Assembly: GCA_934691725.1 (NCBI GenBank)
Contig: CAKUTF010000044.1
Span: 1 to 21,026 of the forward strand
Direction: 5' to 3'
DNA: 21,026 nucleotides
Source of the DNA: an uncultured Fibrobacter sp.
GTDB lineage: Bacteria > Fibrobacterota > Fibrobacteria > Fibrobacterales > Fibrobacteraceae
Shown here: positions 1 through 7,233 of the stretch, piece after piece
Layout: each line of letters begins with the position of its first letter
Numbering within the stretch: the first letter of the stretch is position 1
Position numbers and translations under genes: made by a program
Notes under the pieces: generated by a model
The model's database searches: none
Seen by the model: the letters and a program-made list of their open reading frames with translations, nothing else
Told to the model about the DNA's origin: nothing

Positions 1-3
1 TCC

Positions 4-20
4 CATTCCTGACACTCTCC
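4..20 (-). other. Ribosome site and start codon of a truncated leftward gene
   Basis: On the minus strand a GGAGAG motif (20-15) precedes an ATG at 6-4, directly downstream of a consensus promoter. The arrangement fits translation initiation, but only one or two codons are visible, so this is positional inference. Confidence 0.4.
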
Positions 21-27
21 TTTTTTT

Positions 28-57
28 ATTATACTTTGGTTGTTTGGATTGTGTCAA
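28..57 (-). promoter_or_regulatory. Promoter of a divergent gene off the left edge
   Basis: On the minus strand, TTGACA (57-52) is followed after an 18-bp spacer by TATAAT (33-28). Both boxes are perfect sigma-A consensus. It points left, toward a ribosome site (GGAGAG, 20-15) and an ATG (6-4). The gene body lies outside the window, so nothing can be said about the product. Confidence 0.7.
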
Positions 58-127
58 GTTTCATTGTAACATATCATAAAACAAAGAATATACCAAAAAA
101 CTTAATAAAATTATTGGTATTTTGCTG

Positions 128-159
128 TTGTGAGTTTTATTGCAGATTAGTTGTATAAT
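128..159 (+). promoter_or_regulatory. Possible promoter of the GH16-dockerin gene
   Basis: A consensus -10 box TATAAT lies at 154-159, 38 bp before the GH16 start codon. No good -35 is seen at 17 bp (TGAGTT at 131-136). TTGTGA at 128-133 is the nearest TTG-type hexamer, with a long 20-bp spacer. The weak -35 may mean activator dependence. The rest of 58-197 is AT-rich without a gene. Confidence 0.35.
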
Positions 160-197
160 TTGCGAAATATAGGTTTAAAAAATCAGGAGGAAAATCA

Positions 198-2444
198 ATG
201 AAAAAAATATTATTATTGTTAATGTCATTTGCGGTATCAGCGTTATTCATGCCATATGCATCACATCAAGTTAAGGCAGAACAAAATTCTGATGTGTTTT
301 ATGATGATTTTTCAGGCAACTCACTTGATTCTGATAAATGGCTTGTTGCTTATAAGAATTGGGGCGGAAAAGTTACTGAAAACGGTGTGAAAGTTGATTA
401 TAACGGGGGAGTTATTCTACAGAATGTCTCTGTTAAAAACGGAAATTTAATTCTTACAGGAAACGGGAATCTTTATAACGGTGATTTAAAAGGAATCAAC
501 AAAGATGGTTCAGAACGTTCTGACGGAAAAAGAACAGGTGCAGCAATTGCAACAAAAGAATATTTCGCATCAGGAAGTTATGAAGTAAGAGCGAAAATAT
601 CGCCTGAATTCGGAGCTTGTTCAGCAATCTGGACGTTTGAATATGAGGAAGACTGGGATACAGGAAAAATCACAAATCATGAGATTGATATAGAAATGCC
701 GGGAAGACCTGAATCTGCGATAAAAAATCAGAATTTCCAATATGCTTTGTGTAATACATGGATTGGTGAAAATGATGGGGAATACAAAACAGGATATACG
801 GATATTGGTGTGAATCAGGCAGATGGTAATTTTCATAAGTATCGTTTTGACTGGCATACGGGAAATGAAAACGAAGAAGCAAGAGTTGATTTTTATTTTG
901 ATGACGTTTTAACATATACATCAAAAGAATATATTCCTACAAATGAGGGAAGATTGTGGCTTGGTTTATGGTTTCCAAATGGCTGGGCAGGTGTACCCGA
1001 TTTTGAAACTTCAACTTTTGAGATTGACTATGTCAAAATTACTCCGTTTAATGAAAGTGGAGATACAAAACAAAATGAAACTTACCCCGATGATGGTTGG
1101 GGAAATATAGAGGATATTGCAACATCTTCTGTAAAAGGCGATGTCAATGCAGACGGCAAATTCAATATTGCTGATGCTGTTATTCTTCAGAAATGGTTAC
1201 TTGCTTTTCCTGATGTAAAACTTAATGATTGGAAAGCAGCTGATTTATGCGATGATGGAAAACTTAATGTGTTTGACCTTTGCCTAATGAAACAGGAATT
1301 AGTTCTTTCCCAAAATAACGATTTTTCAAAAAAGCTGATTGGTATGGAGTACAGGGAGGCTGTTGCCAACGGCTATATTTCTAAATCTGAATATAATTAT
1401 CAGATTTCAGGGGAACTGAAAAGTTCAATTGAGAAAAAAATGAACAGACCTCTGGATTATTCTGTTGACCGTTTTTATCTTGTAAATTCTGACGCATTTA
1501 ATTCTGATACAGTTCAATATCTATATAATTCTGCAACAAAAGACGTTTATATGATAAATGCAAAAACAAAAATGAATTGTGCAACATGGTACTGGAAGGG
1601 CAGCAAAGCTTCTCTTTATGGAATTGATAGCGATATGGAAGTTCAAAATAAATTTTTAGATGCTATGGAATTTTATGGTATTACGGAAATTTATTATTCC
1701 ATTGGTGCAAATAAACTTGTAAATAATGCTGATACGGTGGCAACTTTCGTAAAAAATGCATATGCTCGTAATATGAAAGTATATCTTCTGACAGGTGAAA
1801 ATACATGGCTTTATGAAGATACTTATCAAACAGCAATTTATCGTATTTTTGACCGTGTAGAAGAATACAACAAGTCTGTTGATGCAGATGCTCGAATTGC
1901 CGGTGTTTCCTATGACGCAGAAGTATGGACAAACTCTGAATACAACTGGAAAAATAATGACAGCACAAGATATCAACAGATTCAATTTATAAAAACTGCT
2001 CAGCAATATGCTGATTCAAAAAACCTTTCAGTTTCTCACTGTCTGCCATTCTGGATTACAAGATATAACTATACTGATGCTGATGGCACGACAAAAAATG
2101 TTTACGATTCAATTACACAAATTTCCAATAATACAAATTTAATGGCATATCGTGATAGTGCTTCAGCAGTTGAAAAACTTGTTACACAAGTGCAGAATGG
2201 TGCAGAAAAATCCGCTTTTGATTATGCAGAAGCGAACGATTGTAATTTAGAAATAGGCTTGCAAGCGGCACAAACAAGCGAGGGAGATTATGTGACATTC
2301 TACGAAGAAGAAAAAGAAAATACAGGTTATATTAATTCTGTCATTGCAGAAATACAGTCTGATTTGTCAGAGTATCAGAATCACACTACTTTTGCCATTC
2401 ATCATGCTATTCCACTGTATGAGTATTATGAAAATATCGAATAA
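198..2444 (+). CDS. Secreted GH16 glucanase with type I dockerin and large C-terminal domain
   Basis: A 748-aa extracellular glycoside hydrolase. Residues 1-27 form a signal peptide (MKK, hydrophobic core, cleavage near KA-EQ). Residues 32-283 are a GH16 jelly roll with the HEIDIEMPG motif: E162 nucleophile, D164 and E166 acid/base. The ExDxE spacing, lacking the extra beta-bulge residue, is typical of licheninase/XTH-type members, so a beta-glucan substrate is likely but not proven. Residues 314-368 are a type I dockerin with two F-hand calcium loops (D315/N317/D319/N323/D326, then D349/C351/D353/N357/D360), so the enzyme should dock to a cohesin in a cellulosome. Residues 380-748 are an unrecognised domain with alternating strand/helix segments, possibly a TIM barrel, with carboxylates in GVSYDAEVW (D573, E575). 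The start is supported by AGGAGG at 185-190. The interior dockerin is flanked by two probable catalytic domains. Confidence 0.9.
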   Translation: MKKILLLLMSFAVSALFMPYASHQVKAEQNSDVFYDDFSGNSLDSDKWLVAYKNWGGKVTENGVKVDYNGGVILQNVSVKNGNLILTGNGNLYNGDLKGINKDGSERSDGKRTGAAIATKEYFASGSYEVRAKISPEFGACSAIWTFEYEEDWDTGKITNHEIDIEMPGRPESAIKNQNFQYALCNTWIGENDGEYKTGYTDIGVNQADGNFHKYRFDWHTGNENEEARVDFYFDDVLTYTSKEYIPTNEGRLWLGLWFPNGWAGVPDFETSTFEIDYVKITPFNESGDTKQNETYPDDGWGNIEDIATSSVKGDVNADGKFNIADAVILQKWLLAFPDVKLNDWKAADLCDDGKLNVFDLCLMKQELVLSQNNDFSKKLIGMEYREAVANGYISKSEYNYQISGELKSSIEKKMNRPLDYSVDRFYLVNSDAFNSDTVQYLYNSATKDVYMINAKTKMNCATWYWKGSKASLYGIDSDMEVQNKFLDAMEFYGITEIYYSIGANKLVNNADTVATFVKNAYARNMKVYLLTGENTWLYEDTYQTAIYRIFDRVEEYNKSVDADARIAGVSYDAEVWTNSEYNWKNNDSTRYQQIQFIKTAQQYADSKNLSVSHCLPFWITRYNYTDADGTTKNVYDSITQISNNTNLMAYRDSASAVEKLVTQVQNGAEKSAFDYAEANDCNLEIGLQAAQTSEGDYVTFYEEEKENTGYINSVIAEIQSDLSEYQNHTTFAIHHAIPLYEYYENIE

Positions 2445-2501
2445 AGAAAATTAAAGCAATTTCATACAAACTTTGTGCGGTATTACCTTAAATAAACAGC
2501 A

Positions 2502-2981
2502 TTGGATAAATCAATCGAAATTACCTGTCAATTTTTATTGTACACAATCAGAAAAGAGGTTCGTAAGGCGATTTCAGAAAAAAGTCCGAATCTTACTTTT
2601 GCAGGGTATGTAAATCCACAACAGCTTAAATCTGCATACAGCGGTTCGGATTTATTTCTGTTTCCTTCATATGAAGAAACAGAAGGAATTGTTGTACTTG
2701 AAGCCTTAGCAATGAAAATTCCTGTATTGCTGAGAGATATTCCTGTATATACTGATTGGCTGAAAAACGAAAAAGATGTATATAAGGCAAAAAAACTGAA
2801 CGATTTTGAAAAGATTGCAAAAAGCATATTAAAATATGAACTGCCTGATTTGACAGAGCAAGGATATGAAACAGTTCAGCAGAAAAATATTTATCATATA
2901 GGAAAACAACTTTCTTATGTGTATAATAAGGCAAGTAAAAATTTATCTCAGTTTATGATGAACAGAAATGAAATTTTGTAA
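2502..2981 (+). pseudogene. 5'-truncated GT4 glycosyltransferase remnant
   Basis: The frame matches only the C-terminal nucleotide-sugar-binding half of a GT-B fold, family GT4 transferase: SPNLTFAGYV, then SDLFLFPSYEETEGIVVLEALAMK, which contains the E-x7-E motif (ETEGIVVLE) that contacts the donor sugar nucleotide. Family members are usually 350-420 aa; here about 155 aa remain and the acceptor-binding N-terminal half is missing. No ATG or credible ribosome site is present (the frame opens with TTG at 2502), and the first 15-20 residues do not look like the family. Only 57 bp separate it from the GH16 stop, so the 5' half was probably deleted or displaced by the GH16 gene. Intact homologues can be lipid or polysaccharide glucosyltransferases; this copy is probably inactive. 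Confidence 0.75.
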
Positions 2982-3001
2982 CTGTAATTTATTAACAAGA
3001 T

Positions 3002-3030
3002 AAAAAACCACACTCAAGTGTGGTTTTTTG
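3002..3030. terminator. Bidirectional rho-independent terminator
   Basis: CCACAC (3008-3013), a TCAA loop and GTGTGG (3018-3023), flanked by A6 on the left and T6 on the right. The symmetric A/T tracts let it act both for the plus-strand glycosyltransferase remnant and for the convergent minus-strand gene ending at 3059. Confidence 0.85.
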
Positions 3031-3058
3031 AATAAATATTATTCCATTTATGATTTTT

Positions 3059-3568
3059 TTAATTTTCAATGTGAAACATAGGAAGTGTTGGTTTACTTGT
3101 TTTTCTTATCTGTTCTATAATATTATCCGCATTGGATTTGATGTAATTTATCTTTTTTTGATTAATGGAGTGTGAAGCTAGAACTTCATACTTATATTTC
3201 CTACATTCTTCATCAAAATATAGTTTACATAATATGATATATTTTTCTCCGTTGTGTTTTTTCTCACGATGTTCCTCAATGTCCTTATGAGCCGCCCACC
3301 AACATAAATATTTATTATATTCCTTATCATTTGTATATTTAGGATTTGTAATTCGTGGAAACAGTTCAACGATAATCCAGTTAAATTCAAGTCGTCCGCA
3401 TGATGAATAATAATTATTTGTAGTTGGTAATACATCAATCCACTTTCCTCTTGTTTTTACATCTTCAGCTAAATCTCTGACAATGTAAACAGCAGTAGCT
3501 TCACCGCTTTTATAATATTTGATGAATCTTTCATCATTAAACTTTTCATACCATTTTTCTTTTTTCAT
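3059..3568 (-). CDS. Hypothetical protein paired with an XRE regulator
   Basis: A 169-aa soluble protein I do not recognise. It is rich in Lys, Tyr and Trp, with no signal peptide, no membrane segment and no obvious catalytic motif; a WWAAHKDIEEHREKKH stretch and a C-terminal basic helix stand out. The start is supported by AGGAG (3580-3576), 7 nt from ATG 3568. It begins only 14 nt after the stop of the upstream 304-aa XRE gene on the same strand, so the two are almost certainly one operon. Such regulator-plus-unknown pairs occur in toxin-antitoxin, defence and prophage remnants, but nothing in this sequence decides among these. It ends at a shared bidirectional terminator. Confidence 0.75.
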   Translation of the reverse strand: MKKEKWYEKFNDERFIKYYKSGEATAVYIVRDLAEDVKTRGKWIDVLPTTNNYYSSCGRLEFNWIIVELFPRITNPKYTNDKEYNKYLCWWAAHKDIEEHREKKHNGEKYIILCKLYFDEECRKYKYEVLASHSINQKKINYIKSNADNIIEQIRKTSKPTLPMFHIEN

Positions 3569-3582
3569 ATGTATTCTCCTTT

Positions 3583-4497
3583 TTAAAAATCATTATTATA
3601 AAACCACTCAAGCAGTTTTTTTCCAGTATCATTAATTGAAAGAATGTATCGCTTTTCATTGTCTTCCTCATAGGAGGTAACTCTTTTAATTCCACAAAGA
3701 ATTTCTACCACATTTTTCCCTGTTTCTTTTATGATTTCAGGTACATCATCTCTCAACGGATTTGACCACCATTCATCAGTTAAATGAACAGGTGCTTCAT
3801 TTAATACAGGAAGTATCTTTTTTGCTTTATGCATATTAATATTTAAATATAATGCATGGTCATAATCTATGTACAATTCAGTCAGGTCAACTTCTTTGTA
3901 ACCGCCGTCTATAAAGTCACATATCAGTTCTTTAGAAAGTGTACATATATTAAATTCCTTTTTTTGTTCTAATTTTAAAATGCCAATAAGAAAATCAGTC
4001 TGTATATACTTTATTACCTGAAACAAATCGTGAGCAATATTTAAAAGCTGAATACTTCCAATTTTATTGATAAATTCATATGGCAACTTTTTCAAATCTT
4101 CCCGCAATGTAAGCATATCTGAATCCATATATTTCTTGTGAAGATACTCTGCATCATAAATATACAGCATAGAAAATAATTCTTGCTGAATCAGAGATAA
4201 ATGGAGAGTATTAATAATTTTATTTGTGTTATCGTCAAAAAGAAAGTACGGAAAATTGTCTTTAATATCTTCATCAAGACTGCCAAACTTATCTTTTATT
4301 AATGTTGATAATGAAATATTATAAAACTCAGATAATTCTTTTAATCTCGAATCCCTGATATTTGTTTTTCCGCTTTCCCAGTTTTGAATTGATGTAACAG
4401 ATACATTCATTTTGTCTGCAATTTTTTCCTGTGTAAAATTTGCATTTAGCCTTGCTTGTTTCAACTTTTTGCCGAAATTTTTATTAAAAGAACTCAT
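3583..4497 (-). CDS. XRE-family regulator with large C-terminal domain
   Basis: A 304-aa protein. Residues about 9-64 are a Cro/C1-type helix-turn-helix: KKLKQARLNANFTQEKIADK, then VSVTSIQNWESGKTNIRD, the recognition-helix signature of the XRE family. Residues 75-304 are not recognised; they are mostly helical and may bind a ligand or partner. It is the first gene of a two-gene minus-strand operon with the 169-aa protein. A promoter with TATAAT at 4522-4517 lies just upstream, and an inverted repeat of AAGTAAAAGT sits immediately beyond it, so autoregulation is likely. Divergent from the small XRE gene at 4804, an arrangement resembling a phage repressor switch, though no phage structural genes lie on this side of the tRNA. 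Confidence 0.85.
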   Translation of the reverse strand: MSSFNKNFGKKLKQARLNANFTQEKIADKMNVSVTSIQNWESGKTNIRDSRLKELSEFYNISLSTLIKDKFGSLDEDIKDNFPYFLFDDNTNKIINTLHLSLIQQELFSMLYIYDAEYLHKKYMDSDMLTLREDLKKLPYEFINKIGSIQLLNIAHDLFQVIKYIQTDFLIGILKLEQKKEFNICTLSKELICDFIDGGYKEVDLTELYIDYDHALYLNINMHKAKKILPVLNEAPVHLTDEWWSNPLRDDVPEIIKETGKNVVEILCGIKRVTSYEEDNEKRYILSINDTGKKLLEWFYNNDF

Positions 4498-4516
4498 ATT
4501 TCAACCCCCGTTTACC

Positions 4517-4545
4517 ATTATATACTAACTTTAGATAAAATACAA
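4517..4545 (-). promoter_or_regulatory. Promoter of the XRE/169-aa operon
   Basis: The minus strand has TATAAT (4522-4517) with TTGTAT (4545-4540) at a 17-bp spacing. The -10 is perfect and the -35 weak (3 of 6). It is placed 20 bp before the ATG of the 304-aa regulator. Confidence 0.5.
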
Positions 4546-4547
4546 CA

Positions 4548-4580
4548 AAGTAAAAGTGCATTTTTGACAAACTTTTACTT
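4548..4580. promoter_or_regulatory. Candidate operator: inverted AAGTAAAAGT / ACTTTTACTT
   Basis: AAGTAAAAGT (4548-4557) and its exact reverse complement ACTTTTACTT (4571-4580) form a 10-bp perfect inverted repeat with a 13-bp gap, just upstream of the XRE promoter. A further copy of the core TTTACTT lies at 4612-4618. Spacing and position suit binding of an XRE dimer; which of the two local XRE proteins binds is inference. The rest of the 305-bp intergenic stretch 4498-4803 is AT-rich, with TATAAT-like boxes at 4696-4701 and 4757-4762. Confidence 0.5.
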
Positions 4581-4733
4581 GGTCTTATAATATTTTCTGT
4601 TTTATTACTCATTTACTTTTGATTGAATTATAAATTCCTTGAAAACAATTTCAGAATAAAAATTCTTTTTCATACTGAATTTGATATTTAAACGTTATAA
4701 TATAACTATAACAGTTTATATATAACATTTCAA

Positions 4734-4762
4734 TGATATGCCGTTACTTATTAATGTATAAT
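4734..4762 (+). promoter_or_regulatory. Possible promoter of the small XRE gene
   Basis: TATAAT at 4757-4762 is a perfect -10, 41 bp before the ATG at 4804. The hexamer at 17-bp spacing (TGATAT, 4734-4739) is a poor -35. A second TATAAT at 4696-4701 is an alternative. Confidence 0.35.
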
Positions 4763-4803
4763 ATAGTTATTTAAAACTATACTTATATAAAGGCGATTAT
4801 ATT

Positions 4804-5064
4804 ATGATTAAAATTCATCTCTCCAAAATACTCGGAGAAAAACGTATGAGTCAGGCTGAACTTTCACGTCAGACAGGTATCAGACCTTCCACAATAAATG
4901 ATATTTATAATGAAATATCTGAACGTCTTAATGTTGAACATCTCGACAGAATCTGTGAATATCTTGATTGCAACATAAATGACCTGATAGAATATATTCC
5001 AAACGCTCAGAAAAAGACAGGTGAATTTCTCATCAGAGAAGAACATGGAAATCGGAAAAAATAA
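4804..5064 (+). CDS. Small Cro/C1-type DNA-binding protein
   Basis: An 86-aa XRE-family protein made almost entirely of a helix-turn-helix domain (residues 4-66): LSKILGEKRMSQAELSRQTG, then IRPSTINDIYNE. It ends with the CEYLDCNINDLIEYIP helix typical of small Cro-like proteins (HTH_26/YozG type) in Firmicutes. The C-terminus is a short charged tail. The ribosome site is weak (AAAGG about 11 nt upstream). It is divergent from the 304-aa XRE gene, so the two may cross-regulate through the shared intergenic repeats. A strong hairpin terminator follows. The target genes are unknown. Confidence 0.85.
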   Translation: MIKIHLSKILGEKRMSQAELSRQTGIRPSTINDIYNEISERLNVEHLDRICEYLDCNINDLIEYIPNAQKKTGEFLIREEHGNRKK

Positions 5065-5090
5065 TTTCTGAAACATTTTGAAATAACAAA

Positions 5091-5136
5091 AGCACTCCTG
5101 AAAAGTTACCCAAAAATCCTTCAGGAGTGCTCTATT
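5091..5136 (+). terminator. Terminator after the small XRE gene
   Basis: AGCACTCCTGAA (5091-5102) pairs with TTCAGGAGTGCT (5120-5131): a 12-bp perfect stem with a 17-nt loop, followed by CTATTTT. It ends the small XRE transcript and insulates the tRNA promoter downstream. Confidence 0.75.
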
Positions 5137-5229
5137 TTGAATTTATATGTTTGATATGCACAAAAAAATATGTTATTTCATATTATATTTGTAAAATTAT
5201 ACAAAATAATATTTTTTCTTGAAAAGCTA

Positions 5230-5258
5230 TTGACTTTTCATTTTTTATGTGGTATACT
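5230..5258 (+). promoter_or_regulatory. Promoter of the initiator tRNA gene
   Basis: TTGACT (5230-5235), a 17-bp spacer, then TATACT (5253-5258). Each box is one base from consensus and the spacing is optimal. It lies 46 bp upstream of the tRNA 5' end. Confidence 0.8.
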
Positions 5259-5304
5259 AATAAAGTCATCAGGAGTAAATCACTGAAAGACATCAAATAA
5301 ATAT

Positions 5305-5381
<77 letters not shown>

Positions 5382-5385
5382 TATC

Positions 5386-5423
5386 TGCACCCATATTTTG
5401 ATACAAAATAGGGGTGCATTTTT
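5386..5423 (+). terminator. Terminator of the initiator tRNA
   Basis: TGCACCC (5386-5392) pairs with GGGTGCA (5412-5418), extended inward by ATTTTG/CAAAAT pairing, and is followed by T5. It starts 5 nt after the tRNA CCA end. Confidence 0.85.
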
Positions 5424-5446
5424 ATGCCCTGAAAACAACGCAGTAT

Positions 5447-5472
5447 CGGCATTTTTCAAAAAGTGCCGTTTT
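5447..5472 (+). terminator. Second terminator-like hairpin
   Basis: CGGCATTTTT (5447-5456) and AAAAAGTGCCG (5458-5468) form a stem with one bulged G and a tight loop, followed by TTTTA. It may back up the tRNA terminator or mark host sequence beyond it. Confidence 0.45.
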
Positions 5473-5550
5473 ATATTGATTGAATAGGAGAGAGATATTT
5501 ACCTCTAAAATAGGTTTAAATCCTGCTTTTCAGGGGTTAGCGTTTTCTTT

Positions 5551-5580
5551 TGCACCCATTTGGACCTGTTTGCACCCCAT
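5551..5580 (+). repeat. TGCACCCAT repeats beside the tRNA
   Basis: TGCACCCAT occurs in the tRNA terminator (5386-5394) and again at 5551-5559, with the variant TGCACCCCAT at 5571-5580. The clustering between a tRNA 3' end and integrase genes suggests an attachment-region or recombinase-binding repeat, but no second att copy is visible in the window. The 5424-5600 stretch otherwise holds no gene I can support. Confidence 0.3.
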
Positions 5581-5600
5581 TGTTTTTCTATGGTAGAACA

Positions 5601-5646
5601 TAAAAAACAGCCGCCACAGTAATCGCATTGACTACTGCGGCGGCTG
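5601..5646 (-). terminator. Strong terminator after the serine recombinases
   Basis: On the minus strand, a 14-position stem with a single A:C mismatch (5646-5633 against 5621-5608, GC-rich CAGCCGCC half) is followed by TTTTTTA (5607-5601). It lies 10 bp past the recombinase stop and closes the phage transcript. It is probably close to the prophage boundary. Confidence 0.85.
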
Positions 5647-5655
5647 AATGTTAAT

Positions 5656-7233
5656 TTATGCTTCAATCTCTGTACCGTCAAGGAACTGAAAAAACATTCT
5701 GTTATCATGAAAAATCGTAACTTTTTCAATCATCGTTCTCCAAAGATTTTCATCAAACGTATCGATAGGGGTATCAGCTTTTTCAAGGTGAAGAACAAGC
5801 TGCTGAAGTTGTTTGACTTTATTCTGCTGGTTACTCTTTTTCTGCATTAGTTTCTCATAAATTGTCTTTTGACTTTCGTACTGCTGAACCAATTCATCGT
5901 GACGTCTGTCGAATTCTTCCTTGTTTCTTGCCGTCACGATATTGTTCTGAATGTGCATTTGATTTAATGCGGAAGTATTACTCATTTCCTGAATGGTTTT
6001 TTCAATTTTCGTATTGAGTGCAGAAGTGTCGGAAATGCTCTCAATAAGCATCTGAACTGTTTCAAGAATCAAATCCTTTTCCTGAAAAAACATCGAAAAT
6101 GCGTTAATGAAACGCTGTTTGATTTCATCCTCATACAAATGCGGTGTGGAGCAAAGCTGCTGTCCTTTGAATTTGTTATTGCACTGCCAGATGACACGTC
6201 GGTATTTGCTTGTGGAGTGCCAGACCTTAGAGCCGAAGAAACAACCGCAGTCCGCACATACAAGTTTTGCAGCGAAGAGTGAATTTCCGCTGTACTGCTT
6301 GCCGAGCTTTTTACGCCTTTTCATTTCAAGCTGGACTTGCTCGAAATCTTGTGGATCTATAATTGCTTCGTGACTTTCGTCAATGTAGTATTGTGGTACT
6401 TCACCTTCGTTGATTTTTTTCTTTTTCGTAAGAAAATCAGTGGTAAAACTCTTTTGCAGCAGTGCAGACCCCTTGTATTTTTCGTTAGTCAGAATACTTT
6501 CAACTGTTGATGCGTACCACTTTTCCTTACCACTCGGAGATAGAACACCACGATACATCAAAGCCTTTGCAATGCTGTAAGTAGTCATGCCCTCAAGAAA
6601 AGAACGATAAATAAAACGGATGATTTCGGCTTCTTCCGGTACAATTTTCGGCAGACCGTCTTCACCTTTTTTGTAACCGAGAAAACTGGAGTAGGGGAGT
6701 GAAACCTTTCCGTCTGCCATACGTTTCCTGTGTCCCCATGTGACGTTTTCGGAAATGGAGCGTGACTCTTCCTGAGCTAAACTCGACATAATCGTGATGA
6801 GCAATTCGCCCTTGCCATCAAACGTCCAGATTTGCTCCTTTTCAAAATAACACTCCACGTTATGTTCTTTCAGTTTTCGTATCGTGGAAAGAGAATCTAC
6901 GGTATTTCGGGCAAAACGGCTAACACTCTTTGTTATGATAAGATCGATTTTTCCGTCCAGAGCATCTTTTATCATCTGATTAAAACCATCTCTGTGCTTT
7001 GTATTTGTTGCGGAAATTCCCTCGTCTGTATAGACCTTTACAAACTCCCATTCGCCGTGTTTTTTGATATATTTGGTGTAGTAATCCACCTGTGCAGCAT
7101 AGGAAGTCTGCTGTTCTTCCTGTTCCGTAGAAACTCTCGCATATCCTGCAACCCTGCGTTTTATGACTATATCATTTGGCAGATGCGTCAAGGGATTGAT
7201 CGTTTGGGGAATCATCGTGACTGTTCGTGCCAT
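5656..7233 (-). CDS. Large serine recombinase (second of a tandem pair)
   Basis: A 525-aa site-specific recombinase. The resolvase catalytic domain (residues 26-175) carries the nucleophile S35 in GYARVSTEQEEQ, plus ITKSVSRFARNTVDSL and the LAQEESRSISENVTWG helix. A recombinase domain follows (about 195-300, with YKKGEDGLPKIVPEEAEIIRFIY), then a zinc ribbon (CADCGCFFG and the downstream C..QLC, about 322-361) and a coiled-coil region (about 400-495) typical of large serine integrases. All key catalytic motifs appear intact. It should catalyse integration or excision through a Ser-DNA intermediate. Start: AAAGGAG just before ATG 7233. Its start overlaps the end of the upstream recombinase by 22 bp, so the two are translationally coupled and may act together. 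Confidence 0.93.
   Translation of the reverse strand: MARTVTMIPQTINPLTHLPNDIVIKRRVAGYARVSTEQEEQQTSYAAQVDYYTKYIKKHGEWEFVKVYTDEGISATNTKHRDGFNQMIKDALDGKIDLIITKSVSRFARNTVDSLSTIRKLKEHNVECYFEKEQIWTFDGKGELLITIMSSLAQEESRSISENVTWGHRKRMADGKVSLPYSSFLGYKKGEDGLPKIVPEEAEIIRFIYRSFLEGMTTYSIAKALMYRGVLSPSGKEKWYASTVESILTNEKYKGSALLQKSFTTDFLTKKKKINEGEVPQYYIDESHEAIIDPQDFEQVQLEMKRRKKLGKQYSGNSLFAAKLVCADCGCFFGSKVWHSTSKYRRVIWQCNNKFKGQQLCSTPHLYEDEIKQRFINAFSMFFQEKDLILETVQMLIESISDTSALNTKIEKTIQEMSNTSALNQMHIQNNIVTARNKEEFDRRHDELVQQYESQKTIYEKLMQKKSNQQNKVKQLQQLVLHLEKADTPIDTFDENLWRTMIEKVTIFHDNRMFFQFLDGTEIEA

Noticed and set aside
5505..5729. A 74-codon minus-strand frame after the recombinases
   Set aside because: It overlaps the end of the recombinase gene and runs through the strong terminator hairpin, so it is not a credible gene.
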